Shown: piece by piece, positions 1 to 8,176 of the stretch | How positions within the stretch are numbered: position 1 is the first letter of the stretch | Layout of the letters: each line of letters begins with the position of its first letter | Source: Symsagittifera roscoffensis | Taxonomy: Eukaryota; Xenacoelomorpha; Acoela; Convolutidae | Direction: 5' to 3' | Assembly (NCBI RefSeq): GCF_963678635.1 | Contig: NC_087071.1 | Coordinates: 45,557,095 to 45,621,094 of the forward strand | Length of the DNA: 64,000 bases | Position numbers and translations under genes: made by a program | The notes under the pieces: model-generated | What the model was told of the DNA's origin: nothing | Databases searched by the model: none | What the model saw: the letters and a program-made list of their open reading frames with translations, nothing else

Positions 1-1
1 T

Positions 2-205
2 TTGCGTAGACGAAATACACAGCAAGCACAGGCAAGGCAGAGGAAAAAATTCGACAAGAAGGCAACTGGTGCAGAAGTTTTCTCGGTGGGAGACTACGTA
101 TGGGTGTTTCAGAACGTTATATCACCAAAAGAAACGAAAAAGCTCCGAAAAAAGTGGAGGGGACCCTTCATGATTACGGAAGTGCACCAGGAGGGACGCT
201 TTATC
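2..205 (+). pseudogene. Ty3/gypsy integrase C-terminal remnant (copy I)
   Basis: This is the last part of a retroelement integrase that enters from the left edge. Visible are a basic Arg/Gln/Lys tract, a GDYVWVFQNV stretch and KKWRGPFMITEV, which matches the GPY/F module that follows the catalytic core in Ty3/gypsy integrases and helps target DNA. The same sequence occurs at about 23,381-23,580 with roughly 90% identity, where it continues into a Tyr/Arg-rich end. Here the frame instead runs into unrelated sequence at about position 205, because some 1.1 kb present in the other copy is missing. The catalytic domain would lie to the left of the window. The identification as integrase tail is firm; the copy cannot be functional as it stands. 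Confidence 0.85.
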
Positions 206-233
206 ACAGATACCGGGAAAATACCTATGCTTC

Positions 234-470
234 TTGGTGACAAGGGCGACGGAGAAGCGGCACGTGGACCCGGAAAACCTAGTCTTGTCCTTGACGAGGT
301 TGAGAGACTTCCTTGTGGAAATGGACGTGAAGGAGCTCTTGCTTCCAGTGTACGATCCGAACAGAGGACGACTGCATGCTCGGGAGTTATACGCGTTTAT
401 ACACGTAATCTTTTCTGATACTAATAAACAAGTATACTTACATAAGAAACATTACTTCAGTATAGGCTGA
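234..470 (+). CDS. Conserved 78-codon ORF between pol and cassette (copy I)
   Basis: A short open frame of unknown function starts with ATG at 234 and ends in TGA. The equivalent stretch in the second copy (about 24,746-24,982) is open in the same frame. The two differ at only about eight bases, and the first 150 bases are identical, so this is better conserved than most of the surrounding element. The peptide is mixed and basic and contains a Leu-rich part with the sequence LVEMDVKELLLPVY. I recognise no domain. The opposite strand is also open over part of it, so the coding strand is uncertain. It may be an exon or the C-terminal end of the pol tail rather than an independent gene. Confidence 0.4.
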   Translation: MVTRATEKRHVDPENLVLSLTRLRDFLVEMDVKELLLPVYDPNRGRLHARELYAFIHVIFSDTNKQVYLHKKHYFSIG

Positions 471-848
471 GTTAAGGTGACATGCAAGAGGGTGTCGGAC
501 CAAAATATGTAATATGTGATATGTGTGTTATGTTATGTTATGTTATGTTATGTTATGTGTTATGGTATTAAGATCTTGGGTAAGAAGGGGTTAGTGACCA
601 TGAACAACTGAATGACAATCTTAGGAATAGATCCAAAGCTTGGACTGTCCAATCTTAGGTCGAATTCCAAAATTTCAGAGACCGATAGATTTTAATAAGT
701 TTCAGGGTTAAATCTTTTTTATCAGACTGTTTTAAATGAATTTTAACGAGAAATTAAGGTGACCATTTTTTCTAGATTTTGATTGATCGTTTAATTACTC
801 ACTTGAGTCAAACCTTTGAATCAAACCGAATTGAACTTGAAGAACAGA
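471..848 (+). other. Spacer before cassette, with microsatellite and splice-acceptor-like site
   Basis: No gene is seen here. The segment is homologous to 24,983-25,374. It contains a (TGTTA)n microsatellite at about 527-557, shortened in the other copy. Near its end is a T-rich run ending in CTAG at 772-775; the other copy has a pyrimidine run ending in CCAG at 25,287-25,290. The first cassette ORF opens about 75 bases further on. An internal 3' splice site is possible but unproven. Confidence 0.5.
527..557. repeat. (TGTTA)n microsatellite
   Basis: About six units of a 5-base repeat. The second copy of the element has only a short degenerate version near 25,040-25,065, so the array expanded or contracted after the copies separated. 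Confidence 0.85.
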
Positions 849-1952
849 ATGGATAATTTCAATTTGGATGAATTAATGGACCTGGCAGAGGCATATGTAG
901 GACCGATGGTAGATGCGATCTATTGTCGGCTAATGGATCGAGACTTGGCTCTGGAGGACCCAGAGGTAGTCATGTTGCTGACCGAAGACCCTTTCTATGG
1001 GTCACTACTTCATTCCAAGCTGGGTAAATATTCCTTCCGTACAGAGGGAGCTGGGTAAATATTCCTTCCGTACAGATTGTTTATGAGACCTACTTCGCAT
1101 GCTGTGATCCTATTACTGCCAATGTTCTCTGGGACTACTTTTATTTAGTCTGAATGAATTTCTATCAACAGTTCACTCGCCAAATTATAATGAAGTCAAT
1201 GTTTGCCAAGTCGTCGGCTAATGGATCGAGACTTGGCTCTGGAGGACCCAGAGGTAGTCATGTTGCTGACCTAGTCATGATAAACATCGTGGGGCATGAC
1301 AACCGTGGGGACCGCCCCACGGAAGTCCTAATGATGGCAGCATACGGAGAAAGGAGAGTACTAGACCGCCCGAATTTGAGAGTGATGAGATGGAGAAACG
1401 GGGCTCTCTCAGGGAGTGACTTGGCGAATGAGCCTGGATTGGGAAGTTCTAGGACTTTCCAACCAGGTGACATGCCTATGCTCTCCAAGCCCAAACCTGG
1501 GCCGACGAGAATGCATCGGGAGATGAATAGCGAGGCTGCCTCGTCTGGTTCACCTCTGAGAGCAGCTGTGCCACCAAAGAGGGCGAAAGTAGAACAAGGG
1601 CTTCAAACGAACCGAACCCGGCAAGACCTGGATGGAGTAGAAGACGAACTGAAAAGGACGACAAAGGAACTGGATGAGATGACTAAGGCCATGCTCATCA
1701 CGGAGGAAGATAGAGATATGTGGAAGATATTGTTCGAAGAGTGCAGAAGAAAACAGAGCGAAGAGATTGAGCGCTTTAGGCGGGATTACAAGGAGCGGAT
1801 GGCGTTGACAACAGCCGTGGAGAAGGTGATACCTGCAAGGAGTGGTCCTCGTGGGCAGTCCCCGATGGAGCTCTTAACGCCTCGAGAAATGAGTCAGACA
1901 ATGGAAACACGAATCCCGACAGCAACAGGTCGAGTGACAATCCCGGACCCTA
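849..1952 (+). pseudogene. Cassette protein C1, coiled-coil protein with NLS-like motif (copy I, broken)
   Basis: I recognise no family. The N-terminus from ATG 849 (MDNFNLDELMDLAEAYVGPM) is shared with copy II. The frame is interrupted after about 45 codons by an insertion at 984-1,271 and resumes near 1,272. A Pro-rich linker follows, then PPKRAKVE at about 1,570-1,595, which resembles a classical monopartite nuclear localisation signal. Next comes a long charged heptad-like helix at about 1,615-1,805, rich in Glu, Lys, Asp and Leu, which should form a coiled coil. The last part runs into the SGNH segment. The order and motifs recur in copy II at 25,318-26,119. A role in assembly or nuclear targeting is only a guess. 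Both copies carry frame breaks. Confidence 0.6.
984..1271. repeat. 229 bp insertion followed by second copy of a 59 bp target segment
   Basis: The 59 bases at 925-983 recur exactly at 1,213-1,271. Between them are 229 bases absent from copy II. The insert carries its own tandem duplication of about 30 bases near 1,018-1,075 (AGCTGGGTAAATATTCC twice). The insertion breaks the C1 frame. I could not place the inserted DNA elsewhere in the window. Confidence 0.8.
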
Positions 1953-2968
1953 GTGACAACTTGGGTGGACCCAGTCGTGGAACAGACGGTGAAGAGGCTG
2001 ATAGAGACAGCTGGACGACTAGTCGCCAACAAGATTGCACAAGGTTCCGGGTTGACTGCACCCTATGGAACAACCGACGATGCGGGTAGAGTACGGCTCT
2101 CCCGAAGTGTGATGACCAGAGAGGAATCTAGCGACACTACGCCAACAATGGGGAGCTCTAAGGCCCCAGAGAGAAAAATCGGGAAGCTGCCAGAGAAGAA
2201 AGTGTCTCGAGTAATAGACGTGCAAAAAAATAATCAGTTGAGATATAACTTCACGGGAGTTACGGAGACAGATCCGAGAGCTTGCTTCAACCGAGTGACT
2301 TGGAACCCGGCAGTGAACCTGCAGCAACCACCACTGGGGACATCACATTCGATACTGGGGGACAGCTTAGTCAGAGTACTCTCGAATTTGAGGACCTCTT
2401 GGGTCACCACAGTGATGGCCTTTGGAGGCGCGACGATAGCCCAGTTATATCGGATGGTGGAACTAATGAATCCAGGGAGGATCCCCAATGTGATGACCCT
2501 GGTTGGAACGAATAACATCTCGAGAAGTTAGGATGAGGAGGAAGTACTATGGGAGTCAATGATGGTGTGCTTGTTCACTACTCTCTGGCAGAAGTTCAGT
2601 GAAATAATATCTTGAGGAATCTCGCAAGTCGGAATGCCGGAAGGATGATCCTCATGGACATCGAACATGAGTTAAGAGCTATGGATCACGTCAGGCTAAC
2701 CACGGACGGCATCCACTTCGACAGTGTAGATGGACAGGCTTGGTTGAACAGAGTCATCCAAGAGCGGTTGGATAAGTTGGAAATAGAATTCTTTGACACA
2801 GGAGTGCTGAAGGAGGAGGGAGCATCAAACGAACCGGTGATTACCACCTTTGTGCCTCCTAATCTGGAAACACGCTCGAGGACGGTCCCAGCTCAAAGAA
2901 CCAGTTCAAAGAACGGACGTTCAAGATCAAATGGGAGAAGCGCCCATGAGGAGTACCATAAGTCCTAG
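1953..2968 (+). pseudogene. Cassette protein C2, SGNH/GDSL hydrolase domain (copy I, broken)
   Basis: SGNH hydrolases are Ser-His-Asp esterases or lipases recognised by four short blocks. Here block I is LGDSLVR at about 2,355-2,375 with the nucleophile Ser at 2,364-2,366. Block II is the Gly of FGGAT near 2,425. Block III is GTNN at 2,505-2,516 with the oxyanion Asn, and block V is DGIH at 2,705-2,716 with the catalytic Asp and His. All key residues are present. The frame is nevertheless cut by a TAG stop at about 2,529 and by a deletion of some 90 bases near 2,600, judged against copy II. The C-terminal Pro/Ser/Arg-rich tail belongs to a tract shared almost identically with copy II. Substrate and cellular site are unknown. 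Confidence 0.75.
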
Positions 2969-3454
2969 GAGAAGATTAGGGCCTGTCAACCCGACGGAGT
3001 AAACAATCAGCACCTCCAGATCGGACACGAGATCGGAGACAACAAGTACCAGTCGAGAGGACAGATGCCCTGATAGAGGCTCTTTGATGTGGTCGAGGCA
3101 CATACCTTCTCCCTGGCACATATACAAGGATGACCTGATGAAATTGTACCTTCAGATGGTGAGCTTCGCAGCGGATGCCAGGAGGATGCTGAATGGAGCG
3201 AGGTTATCGGTCAGTGGACTGTACTCGATAACAGGCGTAGACTGGTTAATAGCTGCTGGCATAAACTTCAGCTCCACGACGGCCTTGAGGTTTGCTGATC
3301 TAGAGGGACTGCCCTCTAACAACACAATGGGCCCAGTGAACGCAAAACTATTGCAAGACGTGAGATTGATTGACGATGAAGGAAATTGGGAAGAGAGACC
3401 TGGGAGATTCTTGACGACGAGGGCACCGTTTGGACAGCATGTCAAGATGTTCAG
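2801..3454 (+). repeat. 654 bp near-identical tract shared with 27,100-27,753
   Basis: Over 654 bases the two cassette copies match without gaps and with a single mismatch: T at 3,000 against G at 27,299. In this copy that change creates a TAA. Immediately outside, the copies differ at roughly one base in seven to ten. The tract spans the end of C2 and the start of C3. Confidence 0.9.
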
Positions 3455-5072
3455 GCAACTGAGGACACCCCCTGGTCATGTGAAGGAAAGAATATACCCG
3501 AAACTAGTGAGTCAAGTTGGTGACGTTCAAAGATACGGCGGATTGAAAGCGATAAAGAAAGATGAGACCCATTTCGCCGCATATGACAAAGCAGAAATAA
3601 GGAAGGCCAAGATCATGATAGTAGCGAATTCAGAGTTCGTGTATACTTCCAAGTCTCTGTTTTGGCCGGACTTCATCGTAATGGCAGCGGTCGATCTGGA
3701 CCTACTGCAATCGGTATATCTGGCTATAGGGGTACAAAGACAGACGGACATGAACCCAATTACGATGGTGTTTGCTGACATCAATGACCATCTACACAGA
3801 AGAGGTTTTCTGAGCAGACTCAGAGATCCTACAACGGCAGAGAATGCTGTGTGGCCAGCGATAAAAGATATCCTTGAGTCAATGGGTGAAGTGGTGGATG
3901 CGACGATGGAGGGGTCGTTCACCAAGGTAACACCGAGATTAGTGTTCGCACTGTCTCCGGGGTGCGCATATCTCCCGGATGGATTGAAATTCGTGTATGC
4001 GATCGTGACCTTGCTTTTGGAAGAGAAATATGATGTAATCATATCGGCCCCGAATCGCATGATAGAGATGGAGAACCTGAGACCACTCAGGGCTGAGCTA
4101 CCTGCGGTGTGGTCGAATATCTCGAACGCGATGAGTGGATTGAAGGACCATACGCTGCACATGTTAGTGTTGGATGAGGTGCTGGGGTTGGAACTGTCCA
4201 ATTTCAGTCGACAGCTCAAACTTAAACCGGGAATAGACGACGACCATCGAGTGGTCATAGCGATGTCAAACGACTTGTGGTTCCGAGCAATGGAAGTGAC
4301 AGGTGAAAAAGAGAAAAGGAAAAATTCCCAGGAGACTAGAGCTCATTTGGAGGCAATGGTTTTGAGAACCAAACCGGAGGCCAACCAATGGCTACACCTA
4401 AGTCGTCAAGTAGCGGCATTGGGTGCAGATGCTTTTGAGCAGGGCCCCGTAATGACCACGAGGATCCAGGCCTACTTGCTAAAGGAGGTGAACCTGGCGG
4501 AAAATGCTGAAGAAAAGACAGCTGAGTTTGTGAACAGAATGTGCCAGATTACCCTGGAAACCTTCTGGACCCAGGAAGTGAAGGTGGAAGAAGGCTTTGA
4601 ACAAACAGATAGCATGATGGAAGGGTTGGGAGCTGGATGGACCGCGTCCTTCCTGGCGAAAGTCTACCCGAAAGTCTCTCATTACTTGATAAAGGAATTC
4701 CTCCAAGCAGTAGTGGAAGTATCAATTGTGGAACTATTAGCCTTGTTCGTGACGTTTGGAGCAGAGAGTTTCGTGAAAGGACCGGCAGTACTGCTCACCG
4801 AAGGAATTCAGAACCTGCGGTTAGAAAGGCTTCTAACATTGATTGCGATTACCCACGGAAACTTGGGAGGACTAATGAAACTGACACGTTATCCAGAGCA
4901 GATGAGAGAGAATGTGAGGAGGTTCGACATGAAGAAAGCCACGGACTCGTGGAATAAGATAAGAGACTGGAGACACATTTTTATCCAGTGCCTCTTACAA
5001 CAAAATCGTTTTGGAACGGGAGAAGATGAGACTATCGAAAGAGAAGAGGATGTGAGACGACATGTTGACTGA
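3084..5072 (+). CDS. Cassette protein C3, large unknown protein (copy I)
   Basis: This is the longest intact frame in copy I (662 codons). The function is unknown. The N-terminal part (SRHIPSPWHIYKDDLMKLYL) is shared with copy II. The middle, around residues 165-390, alternates hydrophobic strands and helices and contains a short NDHLH motif near residue 233 in a GxND-like setting, loosely like SGNH block III. The C-terminal 250 residues look helical. Its final part aligns with the beginning of the copy III frame at the right edge (QCLLQQNR here, QYLLMQNR there), and there the frame continues straight into C4. The stop at 5,070-5,072 is therefore probably a secondary break caused by a small deletion. 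The start is uncertain, since the ancestral frame probably continued from C2. Confidence 0.6.
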   Translation: MMWSRHIPSPWHIYKDDLMKLYLQMVSFAADARRMLNGARLSVSGLYSITGVDWLIAAGINFSSTTALRFADLEGLPSNNTMGPVNAKLLQDVRLIDDEGNWEERPGRFLTTRAPFGQHVKMFRQLRTPPGHVKERIYPKLVSQVGDVQRYGGLKAIKKDETHFAAYDKAEIRKAKIMIVANSEFVYTSKSLFWPDFIVMAAVDLDLLQSVYLAIGVQRQTDMNPITMVFADINDHLHRRGFLSRLRDPTTAENAVWPAIKDILESMGEVVDATMEGSFTKVTPRLVFALSPGCAYLPDGLKFVYAIVTLLLEEKYDVIISAPNRMIEMENLRPLRAELPAVWSNISNAMSGLKDHTLHMLVLDEVLGLELSNFSRQLKLKPGIDDDHRVVIAMSNDLWFRAMEVTGEKEKRKNSQETRAHLEAMVLRTKPEANQWLHLSRQVAALGADAFEQGPVMTTRIQAYLLKEVNLAENAEEKTAEFVNRMCQITLETFWTQEVKVEEGFEQTDSMMEGLGAGWTASFLAKVYPKVSHYLIKEFLQAVVEVSIVELLALFVTFGAESFVKGPAVLLTEGIQNLRLERLLTLIAITHGNLGGLMKLTRYPEQMRENVRRFDMKKATDSWNKIRDWRHIFIQCLLQQNRFGTGEDETIEREEDVRRHVD

Positions 5073-5083
5073 CCGATCTGAGC

Positions 5084-6600
5084 TTGGCTATGAGGACCGA
5101 TCCCTCAGCGTTGATCAGAGGAGCCATGGAGTTTGTGACAGTGATCTATGGACCAATAGTCACGTTTGCGTTCCCTTATGTTAAAGTGGAGGCGTATAGG
5201 AGGTCGGTGCTGCACCTGAACCTCATATCAGCAGTGGACGGTAGTGCGCTGAACTGGTGTGAGCAGCGCGCATAGTAGGAGCTCATGAGTGAAGCTCTGG
5301 AATCTGAGACCCTATGACAAAACGAATGCTGAAATGACCAGAGTTCCTCGTCTCACTGCAGCATATCACAAGGTGAGAGAAGAGACGAAAGACTGGGGTG
5401 ATTACGAGAAGCTGCCGGAAGCAATCCCTGAATTCTCTCTGATAGGAAGGATGTTGATCGGAGCAGTCTCCGTGGTACAAACTCCTAGGTTGAGAGCATT
5501 TGAAACCAACGAGAGGAGAGTGGGGAAATTCTTGGAACGATGGATACATACTTTGTGGGAAGGTATGCCGCCGTGTTACAGTATACACGATTTGCCTACA
5601 CGGATCAAGCGACGAGATGGCGAAAAAGCAACGCCGCGCCTCCCAAGCCCGAAAGATTCGATAAGGAATGGGCGGGATTAGGCCTGGCACCTATGAAGAT
5701 GAGAGGCAGGACCGAGCTGTCTGAGGCCTCCTTGATCCTGACCAGTGTGAAACCGGAGTTGACAGTAGGAGGAACAATGCGGACGAGAACCTTCTTAGCA
5801 CCCTTCGGCTGTGAGGAAATCAAAGTGGTCCATGCGAAGAGGAAGATATATCGGCCGGTACACTGATCATACCGAAATTTCCGGAAGGAGCCGAAAATGA
5901 AAAGCAAGGACCCTCATGCTCGAAGAGGAATACGTCAGAAGGAGATGATGGACAGGGAGGGAGCCGTCAAACAGAAAAACCGATGCAACAAGATGCAAAT
6001 CAAGCTGGTGGGGAAGACGACAGGGCATCGACAGTGGGAGTATCCAGCCTGGATTTCAATTTCCTCTGTGACTTTGAGAATAACGCGGATACGTTTGCGG
6101 CGACTGAGCCAGCAGATGAAGGCACATCGACACTGGAGCCTCCGTCTGCCTTTACAGAAATAAAATGGAATTTGCCGGCGAGCAGCTCTCTGGGCAACTC
6201 GAAGAATAACGAACAAAGACTCCTCATGGAATCACCAAGGAGAAGAAGAATAGAAGGCTCTGCAAGAGTACCTTTCTTGGGAACGTTGCCCGAAGAAGAG
6301 TGGGAAGTACATCACCGAGAAAATGAGAATAGGACGGGATGCAAATTGGACAGAGTGGCGTTCATGGAAGAAGTCTGGACCGTGGTTCAGAGCTATGGGA
6401 CCCAGTCCATTCTGAAAACGGGTCTCAACCAACCCTTGATGAGGGAAGTCCTTGACAAGCTTGATGATTGTGAAGGGAGACTGAGTGAGTTGTTGATCGA
6501 CTCAGCCACTGATGAAAGTGAAGCGAATTCTCCCATCAAGATGACACCGCAGGATGATAAGGGAGAGGTAGTATATCTGTCAAGAACCAGAAATTGGTGA
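5084..6600 (+). pseudogene. Cassette protein C4, unknown (copy I, frameshifted)
   Basis: The coding potential is spread over several frames (5,084-5,275; 5,289-5,681; 5,540-5,866; 5,983-6,600). Each piece matches the single 573-codon frame of copy III in order. Shared landmarks are AMRTDP, IYGPIVTFAFP and LNWCEQ near the start, and PFLGTLPEEEW with a helical segment near the end. An open frame runs back from 5,084 through LTDLSL, which also matches copy III (LSDLCL), so C4 originally continued from C3. About 85 residues are missing near 5,275 compared with copy III, so there has been an internal deletion. No known domain is recognised. This copy is not functional. Confidence 0.6.
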
Positions 6601-8170
6601 TTGATAAGATCAACGAGATGAAGATGAAATTGGGCAGCAAAGTGATACCGAGGAGAGTAGGAAAGACAAAGGTGGATTCAGAGATATCGATGAAAGCTGT
6701 CAATTCAGCGAGGAGAAAACGAGTCGAAGAGGTCATGGATTTGGGACAAGGTAATTATCAAATGCCTGGCACGGAGAAGATGTTAACTGATGTAGCGATG
6801 GTGCCACCCATTCTCATGGCTGGGATAAAGTCAACAGGCTACAAATCCAAAAGGAGTGACCGCACTCTGACTGGAGCAACCTTGGAAATGGCCAATGTGG
6901 AGAAAGCACAACGAAAGACTTTAAGCCATCTCCCATGAACCACGGAAAAGGAAGTGTCGCAGGACAACTAGTACCAGTGGAGTATAACCGACTGACAGTG
7001 TCAGAGACTGTGTCGATAGATGAAACCACCGGTGGATACATGGAGATGTTGGAGTACCAAAACTCGGCTAGAGGGTACGTGATGGCTCTGGAAGACAAGG
7101 GGTTCATGGAGAGTTATCTGGAGACAATGTTGTCAGGCACCGCCCTCAAGGAGAAAGCGTACGGGACTTTCGCGTCGTCTGAGTTGCAGGCAGAAACGAT
7201 GGAGCAATTGGTGAGCCTTCCATGGAAAGCAGTGGTATTACGGTACTTCGAAGAAGAGATGAGGACTGCGCCAAGAATACACGCTCTCATGGCGGTACCT
7301 TACTTGAGAACCGAATTGCAACTCAGGTTCGCCTGGTGCATGATGGGACTGACTCGCGAAGAATATGATTCAGAAGAAAGGAAGAGATCAAAAGAGGAGA
7401 AGGTTTTCCTTATGACGAACCTGAGGGATCTGATAATTCAAGAGGGAGCAGCAGTAGCGTGTGCGAAGCGGAGAGACGTTCTCTGTTTCATTCGATTCAT
7501 GATAGAGCAGATTTCAGTACCAGCATTGAACACCTGTGTCAAGATGCTGAGGGAGGACGATGAACGAGCAAAAGCCTTACTCTTGCTAGCACTGCTGGAC
7601 ATGCATCAAAGCAAGCCGATGAGGGTGAACATGAAAGAACCTGAGGAGTTAGAGCCCATGAGAAGGATAGACGAAATCAGGAGATTCTCAAACAAAGAAC
7701 TGAGGCTCACTAAAGAATCTATGGGGGCATTGCCGAAATCCAGTGAATACTGTGGACCGATCAGGAAGAAGTCATACAGCTACGTGTCCGGAGTCATAGG
7801 GATAGCGTACAACCCTTTCCTGAGTGAGGACATACGTGATTGCTTCTTTGATTACGAGCAGGCAGTGTTGCTAAGATTCTGGACGTCGAAAATTGTAACG
7901 ATTAAGAGCGCTACTAATCCGCAGACCAAAGTGGCACTGGTCTTGGAAGAAGAGGTGACTGCACCTTCCGTACCAAAATCCGACGAAAGAGTGGAGTTTG
8001 GGTTGGAATTCTCAGATGAATTGCTGAGAACGAGCTTGATGGTAGTATGGGAGCTGATGAGACCATCATGGTGTCCTAGTCCCAGTGCCGACTCGATATT
8101 ACGGGCGACACAAAATGTGCAGAGGGAACTGAATGCAGACTGCAACCTACGTGACCTTAACATCATATAA
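6594..8170 (+). pseudogene. Cassette protein C5, unknown helical protein (copy I, one frameshift)
   Basis: The N-terminal part lies in one frame (6,594-6,938) and the main body in another (6,935-8,170, 411 codons). Together they align with C5 of copy III. The N-terminus has the basic RRKRVEEV stretch (RKRKRDVE in copy III). The body has EEEMRTAP, LRFAWCMMG and the strongly conserved YVSGVIGIAYNPFL (YVSGVMGMAYNPFL in copy III), followed by VPKSDERVEF. The body is predicted largely helical by eye. It ends in TAA at 8,168-8,170, but C6 continues in the same frame and the alignment with copy III runs across the stop. C5 and C6 were therefore probably one protein. Function unknown. Confidence 0.6.
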
Positions 8171-8176
8171 AATGTG

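Noticed and set aside
3527..4258. Minus-strand frame of 243 codons
   Set aside because: Antisense to the conserved C3 frame. Its openness follows from the GA-rich codon use of C3.
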